DNA of 64,000 nucleotides, from assembly GCA_001661515.1 (NCBI GenBank), contig LUVW01000039.1, forward strand, positions 148,478-212,477, written 5' to 3'. The translations under genes were made by a program, and so were the position numbers. The DNA is from Capniomyces stellatus (taxonomy: Eukaryota > Kickxellomycota > Harpellomycetes > Harpellales > Legeriomycetaceae). How positions within the stretch are numbered: position 1 is the stretch's first letter; each line of letters starts with the position of its first letter. Positions 1 through 11,763 of this stretch are shown in pieces. Below the pieces are notes generated by a model that saw only the letters and a list, made by a program, of their open reading frames with translations, did not search any database and was not told the DNA's origin.

Positions 1-743
1 CCTATTTACACCATTCAAACATCACTTAATTCCTGGCTCTTGTCTTATTTCACTTTTATTTTTTTTCTTGGATCAGATCAAGTTGTACTTTCCAGCATAT
101 TGCCAATTAACTGTTTGCTAGCCATGCATACGCATAAGCGTCAATATATCATTTGTAAATAATCACTATACTTGCATTTGTTCCATTTATACCCTGATGT
201 TACTATTGTCAAGAAACCAAACCCTCTACACGTCCCTATTTCAGTTAAATAACATTGCCATTATATTATTATTCTAACATCTATCTATACCACAAACATC
301 CCAACCCCTATTTCAAATCCACAGTCTCTTTTGCACTGACAAACAAATCCCTTGAGTAAAATCAAGATTATTTTTTGTTACTGCAAACAATTTCTCATAA
401 ATAACTGCATATTATTACCTGTTTCAGCAAACTTGGCCAAATCAACTCTGGATACCTCCCCAAACGGCTTAAACCGACCCTTCAACTCGTCTTCTGTCAC
501 TACTTCATCTAAACCTCCTACATACGCTCGAATCTCCCGCACCTCATTCAACGATATTTTGTTTGCTTCTGAGGCTATTTCCGCCAATTCCGCTGGCGTT
601 TGCTCATTGTTGCTTTTCTTTTCCGGCTCAGAACTCAGTGGGACTTCACCCGGGATACCGTGACTACCCACAGCCAAGCTCTCACTATTTTCAAACTCTC
701 GATTCCCAGTCTTTTCAAACTCTCGATTCTCAGTATTTTCCAT
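1..743 (-). CDS. RRM-domain protein, 5' part (runs off left edge), NOL8-like
   Basis: The minus-strand gene starts at the ATG at 743 (good context, A at -3). Exon 1 is 743-419 and ends in a GTAATA donor. It encodes an acidic, low-complexity leader with repeated NREFE peptides, then the first half of an RNA-recognition motif: RNP2-like AYVGGL followed by a helix and EDELKGRFKPFGEVSRVDL. The best acceptor is TAG at 238-236. Exon 2 from 235 restores the frame and supplies an RNP1 motif, RGFGFLTI, preceded by GTC as in nucleolar-protein-8-type RRMs. Exon 2 probably stops at a GTAACA donor near 203, and the rest lies outside the window or is not recognisable. RNA binding is expected from the family. 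A nucleolar, ribosome-biogenesis role is inferred only from the resemblance to NOL8. An upstream in-frame TTG at 818 is not a plausible start. Confidence 0.6.
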
Positions 744-1784
744 TCTTTCTAATTTCCACCAATGTTTTTTTCTTTCGCCTTTGTTTTCAAGCTGATCGCT
801 TCTGTTTCGCCAAGCCAAACTTTATCGATTTCGCTGCGCCGACTTATTTAAAGTAAAAAAAATATTACAAGGCCTAGAATTCTAACGGTTTTGATCTGTA
901 TATTTTTGTTTTAAGCTACCCACGCTCTTTAAATTTGCCAAAGTCCAATTGTTTTGACTTGAATGCACTTTTTGACTTTGATTTCAGTTCTTTGCTCTTT
1001 TTAAATTTTATTTTCAAATCGCAAACTCGTAGCTTTTTTTTTTTTCCAATTGTTTTATTTATATCCAATAGAGATCAAAGTTCAGAAATCTTTAGAAAAT
1101 ATTTTGCAAGTGGAATTAACCACTTTGAAAGTGAGCTTTATAAATCTGCCAAAATGGTGCTACATTATTGCCTCTCCAACTTGGTTTATAGTTCATAGTC
1201 TATTTGGCTCGAAAGTTCCGCTACATCCTCCTCAACACACACTCCCTAGTAATCATCCCCCCCCGTTTCGAGCGCAAACTTGGAAACTTGTAAGGATAAT
1301 GGTAAAAGTTTGTAGAATAAAAGTGGGTTTAAAAACCCAACTATTTAGCCCATTGCAACAATAGGGCCTCCTTCATGAAGCATATTTACCCATTATGCGC
1401 AAACCACACATTTAATATACCTAGTTTAAATAGCTTAAAAACAAGCCAATAAAATCGGCTGTTGCTTAATTAAAAAAATGTTGTTGCTATTGAATTGTTA
1501 AGGCCCAAGATTCATTTTTAGTACAATCTATTCGGTAAAGCTAAAATTAAAGCACAAAAGCCTACTCAATTTAAAAGGCGTTTTTAGTTTATTTACTGTA
1601 CAGCTTGAAGAATAATAAAGCGCAAATCTCAATCGAAAAAAAAAGCTCATTTTGTGTTTACCACTCAACCGCTTTTATCTCTATTTATACTTGGCAAACC
1701 TCCAATTTCTTAATCTAAAGCAAAAGACCAGATTCTTGTAAGCTACAGCAATCAAAGCGCCGAAAAGTAAAAAGTTTCTGTAAA
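744..1784. promoter_or_regulatory. Divergent intergenic region between the RRM gene and VMA6
   Basis: About 1 kb of non-coding DNA separates two divergent start codons, so it should carry both promoters. TTGCCAA/TTGGCAA copies occur near 936 (about 190 bases from the RRM ATG) and near 1692 (about 90 bases from the VMA6 ATG). TTATTTAAAG near 845 on the RRM side could be a TATA element. No convincing gene was seen. Confidence 0.35.
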
Positions 1785-3345
1785 ATGGATGATATAAAAT
1801 TCAACATTGAGAGTGGGTATTTAGAGGGAATAGTTCGTGGGTATAGAGATGGGTTTATTACCTCACAGCAATACTTGAATCTAACCCAATGCGAAAACAT
1901 TGAAGGTAAATTAACCTTTTGAGACTACTTTTGATACGCTTGTGGCCTAGACTGGAAATGGCATTTAATTGTTTTATCGGCGCTAATGCACAAATATAGA
2001 TTTGAGGATGCAGCTGTCTACAACGGATTATGGCTTATTCATCCAAAACGAGCCTTCTCCGCTGGCCACTTCAGTCTTGTCAGCGAAATGCAACGAAGCT
2101 CTAATCCAAGAGTTCAAGTACTTGAGAGAAAACTCGACAGCCAATTGCTCTAAATTCCTTAAATACTTGACGTAAATTCCCCTCACCAACTTACTAGTAA
2201 CCCTTTTACAACAGTTGAATTCTATGTTCACACTTTCTAAAAACAAAGCACACACATCTACATATTCGGGTTGTTGTATATATAATGCACGTTACCCTCC
2301 GGTACTAACAATTCATTTCCACTTCAAAACATAGCTACTCGTACATGATCGACAATGTCATTCTGCTCATCACAGGAACTTTGCACGAACGAGACACACA
2401 CGAGTTGCTTGAGAAATGCCATCCTTTGGGCTGGTTTGAAACTATGCCAGCTCTGTGTGTCGCAACCAACGTTGCTGAGCTTTATACAACCGTTTTGGTG
2501 GATTCTCCAATAGGTATGACACATAAATGAAGATTATATCTGGACTTTTATCTAGATAATTGTATTGGGTATTCGAGGAAATGCATACATCTTTACCCCT
2601 ATGGCTTATTTAAACTTTGAGACTTTAACTATAAAATGTTTTGACTAAATTAGCCGACTATTTCAGAGAATGTCTGTCTGCAGAGGACCTTAACGAAGTT
2701 AATATAGAGATTATTAGAAACACGCTGTATAAAGCCTATATAGAAGACTTTTATAGATTTTGTGAGGAAATTGGGGGAACAACGTTTGAAGTCATGGGCG
2801 AAATCCTAAAGGTAACGCTTTGTTGGTTTTATAACGCACCTTGCTTTAAATTATTAACAGCAGTGTTTATGTTTTCACTTCACTTTGTTCTTGGTACTAA
2901 CTCTATTGCTTTGCTATTCTCATACTAGTTTGAGGCCGATAGAAGAAAGATAAGCATCACGATAAATTCTATTGGCACCGAGCTCTCCAAAGACGAACGG
3001 GCAAAACTCTTTCCAAACATCGGTGTCTTGTATCCTGCAGGCGACTTCAAGCTTGCAAAATGCGACGATATTGACCAGGTGAAGCAGGTGCTGGATACAT
3101 ACAGCGAGTACAGACACCTTCTCACAGGAAACTCCAACTCGTTGCGGAATTTGTCGTTTGAGGAAATGTGTTTTGAAATTGAGGTTAGCATGAACAAGAG
3201 TGCCTTTGAGCAACAGTACCACTACTCTATTTTCTTTGCATGGCTAAGACTGAAAGAGCAGGAGATTAGGAATGTTGTGTGGATTGCTGAGTGTATTAGC
3301 CAGAAGCACAAAGATCGTATCGGAAACTACATCTCAATTCATTAG
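1785..3345 (+). CDS. VMA6: V-type proton ATPase subunit d (Vma6), five exons
   Basis: Exons are 1785-1905, 2000-2171, 2335-2513, 2654-2811 and 2929-3345. They join to 1,047 nt, or 348 residues, close to yeast Vma6 (345). The protein opens with [18 protein letters not shown], the hallmark start of subunit d, followed by the conserved [14 protein letters not shown] and TTDYG segments, [18 protein letters not shown], and [11 protein letters not shown]. The C-terminal exon carries the [18 protein letters not shown] and [26 protein letters not shown] blocks. Subunit d caps the membrane c-ring of the V0 sector on the cytosolic side and couples it to the V1 central stalk for vacuolar acidification. 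All four introns have GTA donors and TAG acceptors, and every junction keeps the frame. It is divergent from the RRM gene. Confidence 0.95.
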
Positions 3346-5270
3346 CCTTTTTCTTCTTCCTATTATTATTTTCTGCTTTGTTTTCTCACGATTTATTTGC
3401 TTTGCTTTCTTATCAAACTGCCTTCATCTGTTAAATATCACCTTCCGATATTACCATTCTATCTACTATCGAGTTTATTGTTTAACGTTTCTATAACTTT
3501 TATTACTACAACCTGACCTCCTTTTTTAAAAAAACAAGTTCTCCCAAAGTCTATTGAGATATGATATATATACACATTTATATATCCGGATGTATTTCAT
3601 TTGGTGAGTCATTAAATAGCTTACTTTGGCCAACTCAATTAGCAAGCGCGCCTTTACACTTGAAAGCCTTGTACACTGATTTTGTAAGTCCTGCTCAAAC
3701 ACCACGCTTTGCAGCAATTTTTCTAAATCTCATCTACTATATTTAGGGGGCCACTATGTAGTATTCCCACCCGCACCAAGTATGTAATTTTTTAACGTAA
3801 TTATCCGAAAAAGAAGCCCCCCCCCCTACTCAAAACGATACTAGTTTTGCCAACTCTGCTTCTTTAGAAATCACTGAAACGGACACTCGCTCAAGTAGGC
3901 TGGTCTGCGCCATTAATAGATTAGTTGGCAAGTTGGCGCCCGTGTGATTTTATTTTGCTAATATAGTGAAACAAGGTATCAAATCAATTAATAGTACCCC
4001 AAAGTCCGACTAATAAACAATCTGAGGTACAAAAATAACGGTATGTAGTAAAAAGAATAAAAGATGTTCACAACGTCAATCCCAAACAAGCCAATTTAAG
4101 GCCAGAAATCAACCAGATGTGTTTCATCAATTAACTAGATCTTGATATCTGCATTTATTAACAAAAAAAAAGAACAGGACTGAATACACCTTAATGACAC
4201 CCTAAACCGTCCTAATGACATGCTATTGCAGTAGCTTGTAAAGATTCTGTCAACATAATTATGTTAATGGTTCTACAAACCAAACTAGCTGTGTGGAAAA
4301 CATAAATGTCCTAGATGTTGTGAACAAAATAACGTTTCCAAATAATTCTACAATTAGTTGCAGCCGAATTTTTGTGATAGAAGCATCGTGTTTTAAATTC
4401 CAGTGTATCCATAACAAAAAAAAATAAGGCTCGGAAGCGTGCTTGATCGTTTGATGAGGATTTAGAACTTGGTTAAACTAGTTCCCCTTCGAAAAAATGC
4501 CTAACTAGATGGGCTTTTTTTTTTTACTAAATCAGTGAATGGCTTGTTTTGATTATAAAGCCTTAAGATTTCAAAATTTGAGACATTTTGGTTTAATTTT
4601 GCCAATTCAGTCCTGTATTACTGAAATTGGTGGGATTAGTGAGTTTAGGTATTGGTATTGGGTAGCAACATTACAGAATTGTAAAAACAGACCAGTAACC
4701 AAAGTGCCTCAATAATAACTATCAAAGATGGAAACCCCAGGAATTACAACAACTATATGTAAATTATAAAAAAATTGCTACAAAAAGATTAGAAATCGAT
4801 TTGACCCAAGTGAATCATTATTGTAATGACAAAGTAGCATGGCGATTACAGCATCTAACTCGCTGTAAGCCAAAGCCGTAATAGGTCTTAAGCGATAAGA
4901 TTTAGCAAAAGATATGGTAACCAAGCAGAATAGGACCAGCAGAGGTATCGGAGCTATATATAGTCAAGATAGTCACATTCAGAGTTGTGATAAGGTCATT
5001 TCGCCAAAAAAAAATCCATATTTTTGATCTTGGATACTTTAACATTATTCCGACCTGCCTTGAGTGTTTATATTGAGATGGAGTGATTGCCGATTGCCAT
5101 TATGAGAATGGCAGTTACGTTAAGCTCACTAGGTAACAAAACACCGCCCAACCAGGTATAAGCGGATGATATGATGGTTGGTATCCGGACACTATGTAAG
5201 GTACGACGTTGCGTGTCTGTTGAGTTTTTTTAGTTTTTATTTTTATTGAATAATCTTGTTGGGCATTATT

Positions 5271-5296
5271 ACCAAACCAAACCAAACCAAACCAAA
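5271..5296. repeat. Short tandem repeat (CCAAA)n
   Basis: About five tandem copies of CCAAA lie in the non-coding region between VMA6 and the P5 ATPase. It is a plain microsatellite and is not near a start codon. Confidence 0.8.
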
Positions 5297-6654
5297 AATG
5301 TAAACATCATGCCCAGACAAATACACTTGGGGAATCAGATACGCTTTATTATTATTAGTTGATACCACCAAGAAAAGCAAACTGTTGGGATCATATTTTT
5401 CTCTAAAGACAGGCTGAGAAAAATCCAAAAATTCGCTTTAGTTAAGCTATCAGCAATGTGGTATGCCTTTAGACAAAAATGACGACGTAAAAACAAAAGA
5501 CTAATTTTTTGCCTTTTTTTCCTTCAGGACTGTTGAAAATTGCGCATCGTTGGTCATTGGCTGGTTGTAGAACAATACAATATTTTATTAGATTGAGCTA
5601 CACGTAAAACTACAGTTTAAGAAATTCAGTGATGATTTAATGGGAAAATTTTAACTGTGGTAAATATAGCAGAATTGGTTCAAAAGTGCAGAACGAAACT
5701 GACGTTTATTAGCAAACAAAAAGCAAAAGGCAAAAACCAAAAGACCAAAGGTTACTTTCTAGACAGGCTGGGGTTGGAGATAATAAAGCATTAACTACAG
5801 TGGCTATAGTAGCGCAGATGTGTGTTTGTTTCACATCGTAGCCCTTAGTAAATGGATAGTTTGCCAAATCAATTTGATCTTAAACTGAAGCGTGACGCTT
5901 TAGCCAAAATAATAAAACAAAAGTTTGCGCTGATAAAATAGATGAAAGGGAAAAGAAATTAGAAAAAAAAAAATCTGTGTAATGTTTTTAGCTTGTTTAC
6001 GGCTAGTCCTGTACAAGTTTCATGGAAAGGGACCAAGTAGGAGGGGAAAATAGATCCTTTGTGATTAAAAACCCGGTCTAAAATAAATACAAAAACAATA
6101 GGAGAGCACCAATCGCAAGAATTAAGGGGAAGTGCACAAGGTTTATAGGAGTTATAAATTAAGAACAAAAACAGGAAACGACAAATAATTATATGGTTTG
6201 AATCAAATTAACGATTATTTTAATGATTCATACTGGTTTTTTGTTTTTTAATAAAAAAGATCAGTTTTGGTTTTAAAGTGCAGATTGTAAATTGCAGTGT
6301 GAATTAGCGTAAAGAAAAAAAAGGACCAAATGTTGCCATAGTTGTATGAATTAAAGTAAAAGGAGGTTTAGTATATTTGTTTTATAAAAAGGAATACAAC
6401 TCAGACTCAGAAATGGGGGGAGGGGTTTGGAGAGATCAAAAGAAATATCAAGACACGAAGGAGAAGGCTAGCTGACTGGTATAAATACAGTACAGGTTTC
6501 CCAACCATCCTGATACCATAAATTGATATTTTCATACAAGTAATTTCACACCACTGCTAATAGCTTAACTGTATTGATAAATAATTCTCCAAAGTAAAGG
6601 AACTGTGATAAACAACAACAGCACGCGTAGTACAACACGCTAAACATCTCTGCA

Positions 6655-6834
6655 ATGAATAGAATAATTCGTAGCGCATTTTTACTAATATGTACGGCCA
6701 AGTACATCTCTGGAACACCAATGTTTAATTTAGGTAAACAAAGAACGCCTGCTCAGGTCAATTTTGACCAGCATATCAATTACATCAACCTCCTTATTAT
6801 AATGTGCTCTTTATCTAAATCTTTTCAACTGTGA
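6655..6834 (+). CDS. Possible 59-residue short ORF with hydrophobic N-terminus
   Basis: An ATG-initiated ORF of 59 codons ends in TGA about 30 bases before the P5 ATPase start. Its first residues, MNRIIRSAFLLICTAKYISG, resemble a signal peptide, but the rest shows no motif. It could be a small secreted peptide, an upstream ORF in the ATPase 5' leader, or chance. A GTAAAC donor-like site inside it does not give an in-frame splice to the ATPase. There is no independent support for expression. Confidence 0.2.
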   Translation: MNRIIRSAFLLICTAKYISGTPMFNLGKQRTPAQVNFDQHINYINLLIIMCSLSKSFQL

Positions 6835-6861
6835 TAAGTCCTGTTAAAGTAAAATCAGTCA

Positions 6862-9800
6862 ATGTTGACACTAAAATATGTATGTTTTTTTTATATCTCA
6901 ATTCTTTGCGTATTGACCAACACACAAAAATATCTGACTACAGTCAACTGGGACGATGTTGATGGGAATAGATGCGAGGTTATTCCTAATCTAAACGCCA
7001 CATGTCCAGAGATATGTGTAACCAACCTGGATTTATGCCCAGGGATAACAAAGCCGACCTGCGATGTTGGGTTGAGCTTCTGTGTTGACGGGTCCTGTCA
7101 GGCCCAGTGCCCAAAAAATCTGGTCAATCCATGTAGCTGCTCGCTGCCAAGCGAGAAAATCTCAGCATTTATGAACACCTTGGTTCCATGCAAGCTCCAG
7201 CCAAACATTGACGTTTACGAATATGCACCGTTCTCTCCCAGCACCATAGCCGAATCTTGCGCTCGAGCTCTAAAGATTGATGACCTACCATCATGGAAGG
7301 TTGACACTACTGACAAGATACTTTGGAATACATGCCCGCTAGTAGTGGCCAACTTTACATACCAAGAGCCGATATTCAAAGCCTTTTTTTTGACTATTGG
7401 GATTCAAGCAGCAATTATTGCGCTGTGGTACACTTACAAGCTAATGGCTGAATCAGGATTAAAGAAAAACAAAACGCAACAGAGCGAAGGACAGGATGTG
7501 GAATTTGATATTGACGAGAAGAACCAAGTTGTATTTGGAGATTCAAGATCGGGAGATAGTGACTATATTGACGAAAAGGAGCGTATGCTAATGAGCTCGC
7601 CAATCAGCAACGACAGTGGCTTGGTGATGAACCCTTACAAGAACGACATTTTAGGATCGCTTGGATTTTACTCTATTTTTGTCACAACAGCAGTGTTTAT
7701 GGGATTGATGGTTGCTATAATTGCAGATTACTACGGTCTATTGGTTCCCGGAAGCTATGGAGATATATTTGGTGGAAGCTACTTACTCCTTGGCACAATG
7801 TTTATTATTGTTTGGTGCACTTTTGCTTTGTGGCTGATAATCCTGTGTCTAATTAGACATAAAATTGCAAACTTTTTCAGAATCAGAACAAGTTTGGCTA
7901 AAGCGAATGTTATCCAGATTGAACAAAAGGCCAGCGCCATTATTCTGCAAAACACCAAACCACCATTTGTGGTGAGCCTTGTTCAAAACATCGAGATGTG
8001 GCTGTCGAAAAAAATAGGATGGGATAGAAACTATGCCGACTGCACAGTTGTCCGCGGCGTAAACGATTTGTCCTACTTTGAGCATCATAGCACCAGATAT
8101 GTCTTCAACAAAAGTCTAAACATGTTTTACCAAGTCGAGTTCAATGTCGGAGACACGGGAAGCGATATTCTCAAATCAAAGAACGGGCTGACAGACTCAG
8201 CGGCTCAGCTGAGAAGTGAGCTTTTAGGTTCCAACTTTATTACAGTGAAGGTGGACTCGTTTGTTATGGCATTTGTTAGGGAGGTTACAGGATTTTTCTT
8301 TATTTATCAGCTGATGGTTCTGTGGATCTACTTTTACTATAGTTACTGGCAAGTGGGCATTGCCGATTATAGCGTTATATTTTTGTCTATACTTACAAGA
8401 GTGGTAGTCAGACTTAGATCTGAAAGAAGGCTTAAGGCCATGGCCGAACACACGGACGATTGTAAAGTGATTCGAAACAACGAGATTGTTTCAACCACCA
8501 CCAAAAACCTGACTGTTGGAGATGTGGTGGTTATGGAGGCTGGAAAAAAAGCCGCATTTGATGGTGTTCTGGTTTCTGGCACACTGGTCATGGATGAAAG
8601 CTCGTTGACAGGAGAGGCCATGCCGGTTAGAAAGTTTGCGATCATTGACGACAATCAGGTATATAACAGACTAACAACAGGAAAAATCAACTCGATTTTG
8701 GCTGGTACAACTATTATGCAGACACTAAACGATCAAAACGAAAACTCCAGCAATCCACACGGACACCTCACCCTTGCACTGGTCAGAAAAATAGGAACTT
8801 CGACTGAGAAGGGCCAGATGATTAGAAAGATTCTGTTCCCAACAAGGATTATGTTTATTTTTGACAAGGAGATCAAGGTTGTTATGGTTATTTTGGCAAT
8901 GCAGGGTCTTGTGTGGCTGACTACCACGTTTTTGCTCATGCAGTCAAGCGTCATAGCCTCTTTCTTTGCATCCATCTTCTCGGTTTCTCAGCTGATCAGT
9001 CCTATGCTGCCAGCGGGTCTAGTTATTGGCCAAACTGTGGCTGCCCAAAGACTCAAGTATCAAAACATCTTTTGCGTTGATATCCCAAGAGTGATGGTTG
9101 CTGGAAAGATCCAGATTTTCTGCTACGACAAGACAGGAACCTTGACCAAGGAAGGACTGGAGTTCTGCGGAATCAGCGAGCTAGAAGTTGCCACTGAAAT
9201 CAGTGCCACAGTTATATCAAAAGCAGCTCTGAGCGACCCTGATTATCTGAAACTTGATGGGTTCAAGGAGCACACCAACAACAAAACCAAATACTCTAGA
9301 GCCACAATGATGGGCCTTGCTTCGTGCCACTCGGTCACAACTCTTGGCGACACATTTATTGGAAACCCTGTAGACGTAGAGATGTTTAAAAACACCGGAT
9401 GGAAGCTGTCGCCTGGAACCGGCGATTTCCTTGATCATATTAGTCCCCCAGCGATTCTCGAGTCCTCGGACAACAGACCCTATGAAACTATCAATGTTGT
9501 CAAGAGATTTGAGTTTGCCCACCACCGCATGTCAATGAATGTGTGTGTGCAGGAGGCAGAAAGCAAGAACGTACACGTGTTTGTCAAGGGGTCATTCGAG
9601 AGAATTGCTGAGCTTTCCAACCCAGATTCTGTTCCAGCAGGGTATCTTGCCTCTGCGCAAAAGCTCGCTAGAATGGGGTGCTATGTGCTTGCTATTGCAC
9701 ATAAAAACTACGGCCCAATTGACCCAAGCACAATGTCTGAGTGGAGCCGTGACGAGATGGAACAGGATGTCAGCTTTGTTGGGCTAATTGCATTCAAGAA

Positions 9801-11166
9801 TCTGCTCAAGCACGACACTGCTGATGCGCTGAAGGAGATCAAAGAGTCAAACACAAGAAACGTCATGATTACTGGCGACACCACGCTCACCGGGGTGTTT
9901 ATTGCCAGAAGTAGCGGAATGATTGAGCCCAATAGTAAAGTCTTGTATGCTGATGTTGACAGCAACGGACTTATTTACTGGCTGGATGTTGACACAGACT
10001 TGCCTGAAAATGTAAACTCTTGCCTAGCCAACAAACAGGCCCAGGATGTTGAGCTGGCTGTTTCAGGAAAGGCGTTTGACCTGATGGTGCGAAATGACTC
10101 TATTCGCGAATATCTGCTAGACATCAGAGTGTTTGGCAGAATGACCCCCGAGAACAAAGTCACTTGCGTGAATTTACACATGGAACGCGGCATCACAGCC
10201 ATGTGTGGTGATGGTGGTAATGATTGTGGCGCCCTCAGAGCAGCCCACGTTGGCCTGGCTCTTTCCAAGTCCGAAGCCTCGATTGTTTCTCCCTTCAGCT
10301 CCACCAATAAGTCCATTTACTCTTGCGTCAATCTGATGTGCCAGGGCCGATCAGCGTTGGCAACATCGCTTGCCAACTACAAGTTCCTGATTCTCTACGG
10401 ACAGACAATGGCTATGTTTAAACTCACCACAGCCTACTTTAGCTCTTCAATTGCTATTTACTCTTGGATTATAGTTGACGTCTTTATCACACTCGGAATC
10501 GCCATCACAATCTCGTTTAGCAAGCCTCTCACCAAGCTGGTGCCATACCGACCAACAGCACGTCTATTAGGCGCCCAAACTCTTGCCTCTGCAATCGGCC
10601 AAGTTACGATCAACTATGCATTTTTGGTTTTTACGCTAAGCTGGCTGTTTAGGCAGTCTTGGTTCAGGTGCCACATGTTTGACGCTTCGCTAGCTGATTT
10701 GGCATCTTGGTGGCTGTTGGGTGATAACTATGAAGCTGAAACCATTGTTATGTTGTGCTTCTTCCAGTTTGTCAATACTGGATTTATCTACAACTTTGGC
10801 TACAAGTTCCGCGAGCGCTTCTACAAGAACTACTCACTAATGACTCTGTGGGTTGGGTTTATTGCTCTTATCAGTTATATGCAGCTTGCAAATCCAAACG
10901 TCTTGGGTTGCGCCTTCAGGATCAACTGTGGTGACCCCGACAAGTTAGTCGAGCTTGGCTACCCAAGACCAACATTTGAAATAGAGAAATACAACATCCC
11001 AATTGGCCACAACGTCCTTACACCAAATGTTAGATGGACACTCTGGTCCTTCTCAATGGTAAACATTGTTATTGGGATTCTTTGGGAGTTGTTAGTGGTG
11101 ATTGGCCCTGTCGGTAGAATGTTAGCTAAATCACACGGCAAAAAGCGCCCTTTCATTAAAAACTAG
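6862..11166 (+). CDS. P5-type cation/polyamine-transporting ATPase with cysteine-rich luminal N-terminus
   Basis: This is an intronless 1,434-residue P-type ATPase. A signal-like segment (residues 1-21) is followed by a luminal domain rich in cysteines up to about residue 160, a membrane segment near 170-195, and an acidic cytosolic linker. Core motifs are the actuator TGE (583-585), the phosphorylation site DKTGTLT (D756), and GDGGNDCGAL (1116-1124). The last matches P5 ATPases rather than P2 ion pumps. The M4 motif is SPMLP (713-717), where P5A proteins usually have PPELP and P5B proteins PPALP. Several hydrophobic helices follow to the C-terminus. P5B members (Ypk9, ATP13A2) act in the vacuole or lysosome and P5A (Spf1) in the ER. 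Sequence features around the hinge favour P5B or a fungal-specific P5 branch, and the substrate cannot be read from the sequence. An in-frame TAA lies just upstream of the chosen ATG. Confidence 0.9.
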   Translation: MLTLKYVCFFYISILCVLTNTQKYLTTVNWDDVDGNRCEVIPNLNATCPEICVTNLDLCPGITKPTCDVGLSFCVDGSCQAQCPKNLVNPCSCSLPSEKISAFMNTLVPCKLQPNIDVYEYAPFSPSTIAESCARALKIDDLPSWKVDTTDKILWNTCPLVVANFTYQEPIFKAFFLTIGIQAAIIALWYTYKLMAESGLKKNKTQQSEGQDVEFDIDEKNQVVFGDSRSGDSDYIDEKERMLMSSPISNDSGLVMNPYKNDILGSLGFYSIFVTTAVFMGLMVAIIADYYGLLVPGSYGDIFGGSYLLLGTMFIIVWCTFALWLIILCLIRHKIANFFRIRTSLAKANVIQIEQKASAIILQNTKPPFVVSLVQNIEMWLSKKIGWDRNYADCTVVRGVNDLSYFEHHSTRYVFNKSLNMFYQVEFNVGDTGSDILKSKNGLTDSAAQLRSELLGSNFITVKVDSFVMAFVREVTGFFFIYQLMVLWIYFYYSYWQVGIADYSVIFLSILTRVVVRLRSERRLKAMAEHTDDCKVIRNNEIVSTTTKNLTVGDVVVMEAGKKAAFDGVLVSGTLVMDESSLTGEAMPVRKFAIIDDNQVYNRLTTGKINSILAGTTIMQTLNDQNENSSNPHGHLTLALVRKIGTSTEKGQMIRKILFPTRIMFIFDKEIKVVMVILAMQGLVWLTTTFLLMQSSVIASFFASIFSVSQLISPMLPAGLVIGQTVAAQRLKYQNIFCVDIPRVMVAGKIQIFCYDKTGTLTKEGLEFCGISELEVATEISATVISKAALSDPDYLKLDGFKEHTNNKTKYSRATMMGLASCHSVTTLGDTFIGNPVDVEMFKNTGWKLSPGTGDFLDHISPPAILESSDNRPYETINVVKRFEFAHHRMSMNVCVQEAESKNVHVFVKGSFERIAELSNPDSVPAGYLASAQKLARMGCYVLAIAHKNYGPIDPSTMSEWSRDEMEQDVSFVGLIAFKNLLKHDTADALKEIKESNTRNVMITGDTTLTGVFIARSSGMIEPNSKVLYADVDSNGLIYWLDVDTDLPENVNSCLANKQAQDVELAVSGKAFDLMVRNDSIREYLLDIRVFGRMTPENKVTCVNLHMERGITAMCGDGGNDCGALRAAHVGLALSKSEASIVSPFSSTNKSIYSCVNLMCQGRSALATSLANYKFLILYGQTMAMFKLTTAYFSSSIAIYSWIIVDVFITLGIAITISFSKPLTKLVPYRPTARLLGAQTLASAIGQVTINYAFLVFTLSWLFRQSWFRCHMFDASLADLASWWLLGDNYEAETIVMLCFFQFVNTGFIYNFGYKFRERFYKNYSLMTLWVGFIALISYMQLANPNVLGCAFRINCGDPDKLVELGYPRPTFEIEKYNIPIGHNVLTPNVRWTLWSFSMVNIVIGILWELLVVIGPVGRMLAKSHGKKRPFIKN

Positions 11167-11763
11167 CTATCGTAGCACCACCCACCTCTTTTCTTTTTAT
11201 GTTATTGATTTATGTTTATATTTGGTTTTTCTACAACCCAGTCTTGTTTGTTTTTTTTATTATACGTTTCAGTTTTGGTAATATATCTGTTTTAATTGTA
11301 ATAAATATGCGTTGGCTTATAGAAAGTCTTTGAAATTTTGTATAAGCGTTTCGAGAGGTGAAAAGAAGTGATAGCAAACGAGCAAACGTTATTTGAGTTG
11401 AATATTTTATATTTGGATTTACTCGATACAATTAGTTCAAATTGGTAGAGTCGTTTATCGTATCAAGATAGTAATGATTTATATAATTTTTATAGTACTG
11501 TTCAATGTTATATGTTTTGATGTGTTGATTCTATTGCCAACAAATCACATAAATAAATTTAAAAAAATGGGACAAAAGTAAATATTACATTTCAATAAAT
11601 AAACGAGTCAAAAGTAAATATTGCTTTTAAATGTCCGATACTGGCACAACTAAAAACTATTCACCAGTTTACTTATTAAAGTATTTGTACTCAACAAGAT
11701 ATTACTGCCATATTATAAAACCATAGCTAGAACTTTGAGCACATTAGTATACAGACAAAAACA
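11167..11763. other. Intergenic, P5 ATPase 3' end to ETR1 5' end
   Basis: This stretch is about 600 bases, AT-rich and non-coding. It holds a possible polyadenylation signal at 11300 and a TTGCCAA copy near 11532, about 230 bases before the ETR1 start. No gene was seen. Confidence 0.4.
11300..11305 (+). terminator. Candidate polyadenylation signal AATAAA for the P5 ATPase
   Basis: AATAAA lies about 134 bases after the ATPase stop codon. The hexamer is common in AT-rich DNA, so the assignment is weak. Confidence 0.25.

Larger units (their letters stand above)
3346..6861. other. 3.5 kb gene-free intergenic region upstream of the P5 ATPase
   Basis: No homology-bearing ORF is visible on either strand. 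It contains homopolymer A and T runs, a C run near 3821-3830, a CCAAA repeat at 5271-5296 and several TTGCCAA/TTGGCAA copies (near 3848, 3926, 4606 and 5861). A 59-codon ORF at 6655-6834 is listed separately. Confidence 0.5.
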
